A stretch of 21,083 nucleotides of DNA. It comes from Rhodovulum sulfidophilum. GTDB lineage: Bacteria > Pseudomonadota > Alphaproteobacteria > Rhodobacterales > Rhodobacteraceae. Every line of letters starts with the position of its first letter. Positions within the stretch are counted from its first letter, which is position 1. The DNA lies in the NCBI GenBank assembly GCA_003241785.1, contig QFPW01000034.1:1-21083 (forward strand), read 5' to 3'. Both the position numbers and the translations under genes were made by a program. Of this stretch, positions 12,173 to 19,859 are shown in pieces. Under the pieces are notes generated by a model, which had not been told where the DNA came from, did no database searches, and saw only the letters and a program-made list of their open reading frames with translations.

Positions 12173-12374
12173 AACCCGAGTGACGGTCACGCTCGACCAG
12201 GATGTCGAGGAATGGTTGCAGGCTGCGTCGAAGGGCGCGGGCAAATCGCTGTCCGAAGTCATCCGGATTTGCCTGCGCGAATACCATGACGCGCAGCCCA
12301 ATCGGTTCGCTCGGACGGACAAGGCCCGCTCGCCGTCGGAAGATGCCTGGAAACGGGACCGTGGCCCGCGCTGA
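12165..12374 (+). CDS. Ribbon-helix-helix DNA-binding protein
   Basis: The 69-residue protein has the RHH pattern of a short strand and two helices: TRVTVTLDQDVEEWLQAASK (4-23), GAGKSLSEVIRICLREYHDA (24-43), then a polar, basic tail. RHH proteins of this size repress toxin-antitoxin or plasmid operons or assist relaxases. It overlaps the small membrane-protein gene by 8 bases and converges on the gene at 12616-12401. Whether it is an antitoxin, a copy-control factor or a transfer accessory protein cannot be told from the sequence. Confidence 0.75.
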   Translation: MGKTRVTVTLDQDVEEWLQAASKGAGKSLSEVIRICLREYHDAQPNRFARTDKARSPSEDAWKRDRGPR

Positions 12375-12400
12375 CGCGCCAGCACCTAAGGCAGCTCGAC

Positions 12401-12616
12401 CTACTTTTCCCGCACCGTCTTGCCGGGATGCGACTTGCCATAGGTCTCGGTCACGTACCGGCCTGTTTCCGTGCTGCGGTATGGCGACCCTGGGCCGTCG
12501 CCGCTCTTGCCGCGCGGCTCGGTCTGATGCCCGGCCCTGTTCGCGTCCGCCTTGCTCGCCGTGGTGTACTGGCCGGTCGTTGCGCTGCGATGATTGCCGC
12601 CAGAAGACTTCGCCAT
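12401..12616 (-). CDS. Small disordered protein with TG(Q/R)Y repeats
   Basis: The 71-residue product is polar and glycine-rich. It holds two copies of a short motif, RSATTGQYTT (10-19) and RSTETGRYVTETYGKSHPGK (47-66). The SA.TG(R/Q)YVT pattern is common in unnamed small proteobacterial proteins, often mislabelled. Hydrophobic residues are too few for a stable fold. AGGAAA on the minus strand, about 8 nt before the ATG at 12616, supports translation. Function is unknown. Confidence 0.7.
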   Translation of the reverse strand: MAKSSGGNHRSATTGQYTTASKADANRAGHQTEPRGKSGDGPGSPYRSTETGRYVTETYGKSHPGKTVREK

Positions 12617-12939
12617 AGGAGATTTCCTACATCATGTTGCGCCTAGTGGCGCCGATGACGCGAAATATACCACAACCCGAGGACGCACGTAGGGGGAAAA
12701 TTTCGTGCGGAGGCCCTGCCCTGCGCCTTGAAGAGCGGGCTTCGTCACCCCACCTCGGATGCCGGACATTGTGTCCGGAGTGGGCAGGCCGTCCCTGTCC
12801 AGTCCAGACGCAATGCGTCACGGTAAGAAGTCGGAGCTGGCCGAGAGCGTAGACGTTAAAAAGTCTCGGCAAGCTGGCCTAACGCACGAAGCCACTTCCT
12901 GTAAGGGACCCTCGTGCATCGGAATGGAGAATGCCAGAG
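12617..12939. other. Stretch without a supported gene
   Basis: No frame here has both a start signal and protein-like composition. A two-part hairpin (12749-12753 with 12780-12784, and CCGGACA at 12762-12768 with 12772-12778, loop TTG) is the main structure. The region probably contains the promoter of the gene at 12616-12401, and possibly of a small + strand transcript that ends at 13066-13097. Confidence 0.5.
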
Positions 12940-13044
12940 ATGGCACGTTTCATTCTCGAAGCCAGCGGATCGAAAGGCGGTTGGTACCGCTTCGAGGTCA
13001 CTGTGAGCCTTTCGGCTCTGAGCTGGCTTCGGATGCTGTTCTGA
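12940..13044 (+). CDS. Possible 34-residue ORF, perhaps a decayed gene
   Basis: An ATG at 12940 follows GGAGA (12926-12930) by 9 nt, and the frame starts MARFILEASGSKGGWYRFEV, which faintly resembles the beginning of YegP/DUF1508 proteins. It then loses the resemblance and stops at 13044, so a frameshifted remnant is possible. A strong terminator follows 21 bp later. The evidence is the ribosome site, the start sequence and the terminator; none is decisive. Confidence 0.3.
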   Translation: MARFILEASGSKGGWYRFEVTVSLSALSWLRMLF

Positions 13045-13065
13045 TCGGAAGTCGATCCGAGAATG

Positions 13066-13097
13066 CGAAAAGGCCGTCCTTCGGGGCGGCCTTTTCG
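13066..13097. terminator. Strong bidirectional intrinsic terminator
   Basis: A 14-bp stem (13066-13079 with 13084-13097) with one G-T wobble and a TTCG loop, flanked by AAAA and TTTT on either side, works on both strands. It lies 12 bp beyond the stop of the HUH-like gene and would end the long minus-strand operon coming from mobA. Confidence 0.9.
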
Positions 13098-13109
13098 TTA
13101 TCCCGGCCA

Positions 13110-13715
13110 CTACGCCGCCTTTCGTCGCCGCATATACGCCGCTTTCCGTGGCCGCCATTCGGCCGGGCCGAGATTTCGGCTCGTGCCTGCACGGCGCCCC
13201 GCGACCGCGCCGCAGTCAACCGGCCGGATGCGCCACAGGCGTCCAAGGTGCGGATCGATCCCCTTGGCGAAGTAGAGCTTCAGGCCCTCGGCGTTCGTGA
13301 CGGGCTCGATCATGACACTGCCGCCGGTCGTAGGCTGCTTGGTGCGCCGGGAGAGGCACCGGTGCAGCATGTCGGCGAAGGCCTGCTCGCGGCCGGGCTC
13401 GATGTGCAGCATCCAGTGGACGTGCGCGAGCGCGCCCGGTGCCTCGATCACCCAGACATAGGTCGGCGGGCCGTTGCGGGAGGTGGCGCCGCCGCGCGGG
13501 GTGTAGCTCGACCATCGCTGAAAGTGCCGCTCGCGCACGTCCTGGAAGAAGCGCGAGGCGTCGTCGGCGGTAAGGCCGAGCTGCCACAAATTGACGGTGA
13601 CGAACGTATTGAGGGGTCGCCCGATGGCCTTGGCAGTGCGAGCGCTGTGCAGGAGGGAGGCGGCGGCCTTGCGGCGGATGAAGGAGCTGGGCGCGAGCAT
13701 CAACACCGGACTCAT
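13110..13715 (-). CDS. HUH-type endonuclease-like (Rep-like) protein
   Basis: The 201-residue protein has the three ordered motifs of single-Tyr HUH replication/nicking enzymes: a strand motif FVTVNLWQ (38-45), HVHWMLH (98-104) with the His-x-His pair H98/H100, and LYFAKG (147-152) with Y148 and K151 in the YxxK arrangement. The C-terminal 35 residues are strongly basic. HUH enzymes cut single-stranded DNA and stay linked to it through Tyr. The usual ATG at 13715 has no good ribosome site. It lies 96 bp behind the GIY-YIG gene in the same direction and right before a strong terminator, so it may be the last gene of that operon. The family assignment is by motif reading only; the protein would normally be called hypothetical. 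Confidence 0.65.
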   Translation of the reverse strand: MSPVLMLAPSSFIRRKAAASLLHSARTAKAIGRPLNTFVTVNLWQLGLTADDASRFFQDVRERHFQRWSSYTPRGGATSRNGPPTYVWVIEAPGALAHVHWMLHIEPGREQAFADMLHRCLSRRTKQPTTGGSVMIEPVTNAEGLKLYFAKGIDPHLGRLWRIRPVDCGAVAGRRAGTSRNLGPAEWRPRKAAYMRRRKAA

Positions 13716-13811
13716 TTGGTGGACGACGGGGGCACAGATACAATATACGGTGGCTTCAGTCTAGATCAGTGTCATTGGGATTACGCGTGGTGTCCTTCCC
13801 CGTTCACCGCG

Positions 13812-15008
13812 TCAGGCCTGATCTTCTGCCTCTCCCTGTACCAAAGAAGCCGTTCTCGGATCGTAGGTGTAGAGAGAAATCGTGCCATCCTTGATCCTCT
13901 CGATCGCCTCGTCGATCACGAAGAGGGGCACCAGGAACCACTCGCGCGGCACGATCGGATGGCCGAACCGATCCTTGATCTCGATGTCGAGTCGAGCCGG
14001 GCCGAAGATGCGATGGATCAGGTTCTCGAGCCGGCTTCGGGCGATGTTGTACAGCTCGTAGGTGGCGACGATCTCCACGTCGGCCATGAGGAAGGTCGGA
14101 TCGAGGCTGGCATTCGCGATCCGTCGGGGAACGTCGCCGCCGGTGACGCCGATCTTGTGGAGGACGGATCGGTTCGCCGCGACGATCGGGTTATCCGACT
14201 TGCTGCGCAGGACATAGACGACACCGCTTGGCTCGTCGCCCTCCGCGCTCGTGTCGGCGAAAAGGGGGCCGGCGGAGGGCTCGACGATCCGCCGGCCGGC
14301 GGGGTCTTGCTGCAGGGCCTTCTGGAAGGACCGCAGGAGAAGGTTGCTCTCGGTGCCGTTGTCGAAGATGACGCGCAGGCGGGCGTCGACATTGCCGTGC
14401 TCGTTCGTGAAGGGCTCCTCCATCGCGGCGACGAATGCCTTCTGGCCGCCGAGGATGTAGAAGCGGCCCGGCTCGATCTCTGACTTGCGCTCAAAGCGGC
14501 GCGTCTGGCGTAACCCCGAAGTCAGCTCGCCCTGCACGCGCTCGAATGCCGGCCGGAACTCCTCGAAGTCCTCGCACTTCTGGCGGTTGGCGATCTCTTC
14601 GGCCGCGCGCTTCTCGTCCGATGAGCGGACGTGGCGAAGCGTGGTGATTTCCTCGGCCTCGGACGGCTCGACCCCGAGCTGGGCCAGGAGTTCGTCGTCG
14701 TCGATCTCCCCGACGGCCGCCTGCACTCCACCGACCAGGAGAGATTGCCGATCCATCGGCTCGACCAATCTCCGGCATTCCTCCAGCTCGCGGATGCGGT
14801 CGAGGCGTACGGCGTAGAGCCGCTCGAAGATGTCGCGGTCCTCGCCATGCTGCGGCGGTCGACCGTGCTTGTCCACGAAGCCCTGTATCTCCTCGAAGCC
14901 GGCGATGATCCGTTCCTCGCGCGGCGTCCGGCTTCCTGCCTTCCTGGCCTCCGTCTCGACGCCAAGCTCGGCGAGGAGCGCCTCGTCCTCGTCGGTGAAC
15001 CTAGACAT
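13812..15008 (-). CDS. GIY-YIG family nuclease with long N-terminal region
   Basis: The 398-residue protein ends in a GIY-YIG domain of the T5orf172/MUG113 kind: GVVYVL (262-267), HKIGVT (284-289), R295, E328 as metal ligand in ARSRLENLIH, and REWFLVP (355-361). The N-terminal 250 residues hold an acidic helical start (FTDEDEALLAELGVETEARK), a second similar copy (DDDELLAQLGVEPSEAEE, 103-120) and a beta-rich part (GRFYILGGQKAFVA). The start at 15008 is preferred because the region before it is Arg-rich artefact; it overlaps the helicase stop by 8 bases. It would be the DNA-cutting subunit of the methyltransferase-helicase-nuclease operon. Confidence 0.88.
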   Translation of the reverse strand: MSRFTDEDEALLAELGVETEARKAGSRTPREERIIAGFEEIQGFVDKHGRPPQHGEDRDIFERLYAVRLDRIRELEECRRLVEPMDRQSLLVGGVQAAVGEIDDDELLAQLGVEPSEAEEITTLRHVRSSDEKRAAEEIANRQKCEDFEEFRPAFERVQGELTSGLRQTRRFERKSEIEPGRFYILGGQKAFVAAMEEPFTNEHGNVDARLRVIFDNGTESNLLLRSFQKALQQDPAGRRIVEPSAGPLFADTSAEGDEPSGVVYVLRSKSDNPIVAANRSVLHKIGVTGGDVPRRIANASLDPTFLMADVEIVATYELYNIARSRLENLIHRIFGPARLDIEIKDRFGHPIVPREWFLVPLFVIDEAIERIKDGTISLYTYDPRTASLVQGEAEDQA

Positions 15009-17055
15009 CCGCCGCCTCCGTCCTCGCCCGCTGGAGGAACGCCACGCCCTCGGCCATCCGCTTCTCCCAGGCATCGGTGGAGGTGATGGACGGCAGCCGC
15101 CCGCGCTCGATCTTGAAGCGAAGCGCCCGCTTTGCGAGATCCCGAGCCTCCTCGATCGTCATCTTGACCTTCTTCGCCCCGATCACCGCCGCGACCTGCT
15201 TCAGGCTCTCCTCGCTCATCGCCTTGGCGAGGATCGCGTAGGCCTCGCCGAAGGGGTTGATCCGGTCGATTAGGTCGATGTCGAGCTGCCGAACGTCCAT
15301 CGCGAACTTGCGGACACCGTCGACGAAGGCGGTGTTCGCGCTACCCTCGCCGTCGATCCCGGCGAGGGACGGCGCCTTTGCCTGCTGGGCGAGGTTCAAA
15401 GCGGCGATGGCGTGCTGGCGCACCGCCTCCTGGTCCTCATCGTCGAGCTCCGGGTATTTGTCCTTGATGATCTTGCCGAGGCGCAGCTGGGTCAGCTCCT
15501 CCGGCACCACTTCCGGGTCGAAGAGCCCGCGCTCGATCGACGGCTTGTCCTGGACGAAGGCGGCGATGACCTCGTTCAGATCCTGCTGGCAGATGCGCTG
15601 CGCCGCCTCGCTCTTCGGCGGGACGAGCCCCTTGATCTCGATCTGAATCTGCCCGGTCGTGGCGTTGAAACCGACGTTGCTCTTCGTCGGGTCGTAGCCG
15701 CCCTCGCCATAGTCGAAGCCCTCGGTCGGGCCGCTGGCCTGCGCCTTCGGCTTGAAGTCGAAGCGCGGCGCCAGGACCTGCTCCATCAGGAGGCTCGCGG
15801 CGATCGCCTTCAGCGTGTCGTTGACCGCCTCGGTGACGGCCTCGTCGGAGGCGTCGGGCTCGGCGATCAGGTTGCTGAAGCGCGCGCGGGCCTTGCCTGG
15901 CGCGTCGCGCGTGGCCCGGCCGATGATCTGCACGATCTCGGTCAGGCTCGACCGATAGCCGACGGTCAACGCATGCTCGCACCAGATCCAGTCGAAACCC
16001 TCCTTCGCCATGCCGAGGGCGATGATGATGTCGACGTGGTCGCGGTTGTTCTTCTGGCTCGAGTCCTTCAGCGACGTGATCACCCGATCGCGCCGAGCTG
16101 CGTCGTCGTCGACCAGGTCGGCGATCCGCAGCACCTTCCCGTCGGGTCGCCGGACCAGCTGGAAGCCGGTCACGGGGTCAGCGCCCTGCCAGTCGCCGAG
16201 GGAGTCGATGATGTGCTCGACTTCCTTGATCTTGTCCTTGGTGCTCTCGCGCGAGTTCACGCTCGGGATGTGGATGATCGTCTTCTCGTCCGGGTCGAGC
16301 ACCCGCAGGATGTCGTCGGCATAGGAACCCGCATAGAAGTAATAGCCGATGTCGAGCCGCTTCAGGTGCTCGTAGCCGTTCAGCTGCTCGTAGTAGGTAT
16401 AGGTGACGGTGTCGAACCGGGCCTCGTCCTGCGGCGACAGCACCGCCTCGGCGTCGCCGCGGAAGTAGGACCCGGTCATCGCCACGACATGCACCTTGTC
16501 CCGCGCGACCAACTCCGCGAGGTGCTGGCCGAGCTTGTTATCGGGGTTGGCCGAGACGTGGTGGAACTCGTCGATGGCGATCAGCCGGTCGTCGAAGGCC
16601 TCGACCCCGAACCGCTCGACGGCAAAGCGGAAGGTGGCATGGGTGCAGACCAGCACCGCGTCGCCGCCGTCGAGGAAGGTCTTCACCGCGTTGACCTTGC
16701 CCTCGTCGCCGCCCGGCGCATTGCAGAGGTTCCACCGCGGTACCACGGTCCAGTCCGCCCAGAAGCCATGACGGGTCAGCGGCTCGTCCGCGAAGCTCGC
16801 GCCGATCGACCGCTCCGGCACAACGATGATCGCCTGCCGCAGCCCCTGGTTCGCGAGCTTGTCGAGGGCGATGAACATCAGCGCCCGGCTCTTGCCGGAG
16901 GCGGGCGGCGACTTGATCAGCAGGTATTGCTCGCCTCGCTTCGCATAGGCGCGCTCCTGCATCGGCCGCATGCCGAGGGCGTTTGCCCTGGTCGAGGCGC
17001 CGGTGCCGGCATAGGAGACCGAGACCGAGGGGACGGATTTGATCTCGCTCTTCAT
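15001..17055 (-). CDS. SF2 DEAD/DEAH-type helicase
   Basis: The 684-residue protein shows superfamily 2 motifs: motif I PPASGKS (50-56), motif II IDEFHH (161-166, a DEFH box), motif III MTGSY (193-197), motif V MAKEGFDW and motif VI QIIGRATRD (376-384). The sequence after about 440 is family-specific and helical. This kind of helicase is found as the translocating subunit of type I and III restriction systems and related defence systems, but no nuclease motif is visible in this chain. Its ATG overlaps the methyltransferase stop (ATGA, 17052-17055), and its end overlaps the GIY-YIG start by 8 bases, so the three are translated together and should work as a complex. Confidence 0.92.
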   Translation of the reverse strand: MKSEIKSVPSVSVSYAGTGASTRANALGMRPMQERAYAKRGEQYLLIKSPPASGKSRALMFIALDKLANQGLRQAIIVVPERSIGASFADEPLTRHGFWADWTVVPRWNLCNAPGGDEGKVNAVKTFLDGGDAVLVCTHATFRFAVERFGVEAFDDRLIAIDEFHHVSANPDNKLGQHLAELVARDKVHVVAMTGSYFRGDAEAVLSPQDEARFDTVTYTYYEQLNGYEHLKRLDIGYYFYAGSYADDILRVLDPDEKTIIHIPSVNSRESTKDKIKEVEHIIDSLGDWQGADPVTGFQLVRRPDGKVLRIADLVDDDAARRDRVITSLKDSSQKNNRDHVDIIIALGMAKEGFDWIWCEHALTVGYRSSLTEIVQIIGRATRDAPGKARARFSNLIAEPDASDEAVTEAVNDTLKAIAASLLMEQVLAPRFDFKPKAQASGPTEGFDYGEGGYDPTKSNVGFNATTGQIQIEIKGLVPPKSEAAQRICQQDLNEVIAAFVQDKPSIERGLFDPEVVPEELTQLRLGKIIKDKYPELDDEDQEAVRQHAIAALNLAQQAKAPSLAGIDGEGSANTAFVDGVRKFAMDVRQLDIDLIDRINPFGEAYAILAKAMSEESLKQVAAVIGAKKVKMTIEEARDLAKRALRFKIERGRLPSITSTDAWEKRMAEGVAFLQRARTEAADV

Positions 17056-19823
17056 GCCTTCGCCCTCGCCTTGCGCTTCGCCGCTGGGGCCTGCCCGGAG
17101 GTCATCTTCGTGTAAAGATCGAACAGCTTTTCCAGCCGCTCGGTGTCGTTGCGGAAGCGGCGGCCGATGTAGATGCGCTCCAGCACCTCGTCGTTGCGCT
17201 CGTGCGCCTCGCGCAGGTCGTCGGGCATCTCGTCGGGGTTGTAGAGGTCGGCGATCGTCGAAGGGAAGTGCGCCTCGCGCGCCAGCAGGATGTCCTCAGC
17301 GCAGCGGGTCAGGTCGGCCTTGGCCTGCTCGGTGAGCGTCGGGACCGGAAAGGTGTTCCAGCCGAGGGTGTTGGAATAGCGGAAATCGGTTTTCAGCTTG
17401 CCGCAGACGGTTGCGATCCAGACGAGATGCAGGCGCGAGGCGATCAGCGCCATGTTCCAGAGAGGGGCGTCGTAGAGGGCGAGCGCAAGGTTGGAGATGC
17501 GCACCTCGGGGGGCAGCAATCCGCAGGGAAGGTAAGCCCGGCGTTCAGATGAGACGCTGGGCACGATGATCGTATGGACCTTGCCGACGATCGTTCGCTC
17601 AAACTTGTAGGGCGTTTCGAGACCCGCGCGCCCGCGCTCGCTACCATGAAGGCGATAGTCTCGGATGCGATCAAGGCGCTCCTGAATCGGCGGAATTGAA
17701 CTGGCCAAGGCCGCCTGTTCGTCACTGATCCAAAGGCAATATCTCTCCAATCCATTGATAAACTCATTCGATCCCAATATAGGCTTTATCAACTCTTCCG
17801 CATCTGGATATTCGCCCGTCATCTCTCTCATCTCATCAGGATCGAGCAGAAGATTACCCTTATCTCTCGGAATATTACCACCAAACATTATGGCGGCCTC
17901 AGAGATTGGATCATTTTCCCTTTCGACGATGACGTTCTTGCCGGGCGCAAGATAGAAGTTGATGTTCTCGACCTCCTTTCGCTCTTGCCCGTCGTATAGG
18001 TGCTTCGGCTTGGAGTCCGTCCCCGCGACCCCTACGATGATGCACGTAACCTGAGCATTCTTGGTAGCGTTGTTTCCCCATAAGAAATCCTTGTGTCCAA
18101 AGAATATTTCTTGGCCAGCAGCAATGAACCTCGACCATATCAGGGGAACCTGAACACCTTGGCAGATGGAATTTGTCGAGACAAACGCGAATCTTCCGCC
18201 GCCTTTGATATAATCAGATGCCTTCCAAAACCATCCTGCTATATAATCTATAGCCTTTACATCGTTTCCAGATAATATCCTCAAATCTTCCTTCTGCTTC
18301 TTAGTTTGATATTTATCCCCGATATACGGTGGATTCCCGCATACATAAGTTTCGCCCCCATCGTTCTCGAAGTCGATCTGTGCTTGGGCGAGGGGCGTTT
18401 GAAACAGGTCGTCGGCCTGATGTTTCACGCCCGTGCCCGTGGGCGGGCAGATGCTCAGCCAGTCCCGTCGCAGCGCATTGTCGCAGGTGATCCAGTTCTC
18501 GGCGTCGAGCGGTAGGAACTCGGCCAGCGCCTCCTTCTGGCCGCGATAGAGCACGTCGCACTGGTACTCGGCGATGATCAGCGCCAGCCGCGCGATCTCG
18601 GCCGGGAAGTCGCGCAGCTCGATGCCGCGGAAGTTCGTCAGCGGCACCTCCGAGCGCCGGTCCGCCTCGCCCCGGCGCCGGTTGATCTCCGCCTCGATCT
18701 CCCGCATCGCCTTGTAGGCGATGACGAGGAAGTTGCCCGAGCCGCAGGCCGGGTCGAAGACCCTGATCCGCGCCATGCGCCGGCGCAGGTTCAGGAGCAT
18801 CCGGGGGTTTTCGCCCGCCTCCTCCAACCGCGCCCGCAAGTCGTCGAGGAAGAGCGGGTTCAGCACCTTCAGGATGTTCGGGACGCTGGTGTAGTGCATC
18901 CCGAGTGCGCCGCGCTCCTCGTCCTCGGCGACCGCCTGGATCATCGAGCCGAAGATGTCCGGGTTGATCTGCTTCCAGTCGAGCCCGCCGATGTGGAGCA
19001 GGTAGGACCGCGCGATCTTGCTGAAGCGCGGCACGTCGAGGTTTCCGGAGAAGAGCCCGCCGTTAACGTAGGGAAAGACGTTCGCGTAGCGCGGTATGCC
19101 CGCCGCCTGCCGATGGCGGTCATCGGGCTGGCCGGCGTGCTTCGTCGGCGTGTTCATCGCCCGGAAGATCATGCCGATCACCTCGTGGGTGTCGGAGGCG
19201 TCGCGGGCGGTCATCCGCTCGACGGTGGCGGTGAACAGGCCCTCTCCGTTGAAGATGTCGGTGCTCTCGGCGAAGAAGCAGAAGATCAACCGCGCCATGA
19301 AGTGGTTCATGTCGTGGCGGCGCTCGGCCTCGCCCCAGTTCGGGTTCTCTTTCAGGAGCTCGACGTAGAGCCGGTTCAGGCGGCTGGTGGCACGGATGTC
19401 GAAGGCGTTGTCGCGGAGCTGCTTGACGGTGGTGATGCCGGCGAGCGCCAGGAAGAAGGCGAAGTGGTTCGGCAGGTCGGCATAGGCGCAGGCGAGCGTC
19501 TCCCCGCTCGCCAGTTCCTCCGCCTCGATGTCGGTGCCGTCGGTCGCGAGGATGAACTTCGCCTTCGCCCGCGCCGTCGCCAGACTCTCCCGGAGCCGCG
19601 CCAGCATCCGCGTCACCTCGCCCGGCGGGCAGGTGGCGAGGTGGATGTTACTGGTCTGCAGGACGCCGCCGACATCGGACTTGTTCGACTCGCCCTTCCG
19701 CAGGCGCCTCAGCGTCGTCTCCTTGTTCCCGAACGCCTGGAGGAAGGCATAGGGGAACTCGGCGGCATCGAACGGCTGCTCGGCGAGTGCGGCGACGGCT
19801 TCTTCGATCTCTACAGCGTTCAT
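17052..19823 (-). CDS. MmeI/YeeA-like N6-adenine DNA methyltransferase
   Basis: The 923-residue protein has the MmeI-type order: an N-terminal domain, a helical spacer, SAM motif I FDPACGSGNFL (356-366), catalytic NPPY (497-500) and a target-recognition/C-terminal part with NTLGWNTFPVPTLTE, then LYNPDEMPDDLREAHERNDE and ERLEKLFDLY, typical of that family. In MmeI the N-terminus is a PD-ExK nuclease; here I see no D-x(n)-ExK pattern in residues 1-150, so it is probably a pure methyltransferase and specificity subunit. GAGG on the minus strand lies 5-6 nt before the ATG at 19823. It starts 36 bp after the mobA stop on the same strand, so it may be cotranscribed with the relaxase. Confidence 0.93.
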   Translation of the reverse strand: MNAVEIEEAVAALAEQPFDAAEFPYAFLQAFGNKETTLRRLRKGESNKSDVGGVLQTSNIHLATCPPGEVTRMLARLRESLATARAKAKFILATDGTDIEAEELASGETLACAYADLPNHFAFFLALAGITTVKQLRDNAFDIRATSRLNRLYVELLKENPNWGEAERRHDMNHFMARLIFCFFAESTDIFNGEGLFTATVERMTARDASDTHEVIGMIFRAMNTPTKHAGQPDDRHRQAAGIPRYANVFPYVNGGLFSGNLDVPRFSKIARSYLLHIGGLDWKQINPDIFGSMIQAVAEDEERGALGMHYTSVPNILKVLNPLFLDDLRARLEEAGENPRMLLNLRRRMARIRVFDPACGSGNFLVIAYKAMREIEAEINRRRGEADRRSEVPLTNFRGIELRDFPAEIARLALIIAEYQCDVLYRGQKEALAEFLPLDAENWITCDNALRRDWLSICPPTGTGVKHQADDLFQTPLAQAQIDFENDGGETYVCGNPPYIGDKYQTKKQKEDLRILSGNDVKAIDYIAGWFWKASDYIKGGGRFAFVSTNSICQGVQVPLIWSRFIAAGQEIFFGHKDFLWGNNATKNAQVTCIIVGVAGTDSKPKHLYDGQERKEVENINFYLAPGKNVIVERENDPISEAAIMFGGNIPRDKGNLLLDPDEMREMTGEYPDAEELIKPILGSNEFINGLERYCLWISDEQAALASSIPPIQERLDRIRDYRLHGSERGRAGLETPYKFERTIVGKVHTIIVPSVSSERRAYLPCGLLPPEVRISNLALALYDAPLWNMALIASRLHLVWIATVCGKLKTDFRYSNTLGWNTFPVPTLTEQAKADLTRCAEDILLAREAHFPSTIADLYNPDEMPDDLREAHERNDEVLERIYIGRRFRNDTERLEKLFDLYTKMTSGQAPAAKRKARAKA

Positions 19824-19859
19824 TCCATCCTCAAATCAGCCGGCAACCTGCGAAGGCCA

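Noticed and set aside
12759..14483. Long + strand frame of 574 codons
   Set aside because: It runs antisense over the HUH-like and GIY-YIG genes, which have recognisable motifs on the minus strand. GC-rich third positions keep the opposite strand open.
15412..17115. Long + strand frame of 567 codons opposite the helicase
   Set aside because: The helicase motifs are unambiguous on the minus strand; this frame is Val/Asp/Leu-rich low complexity with no motif.
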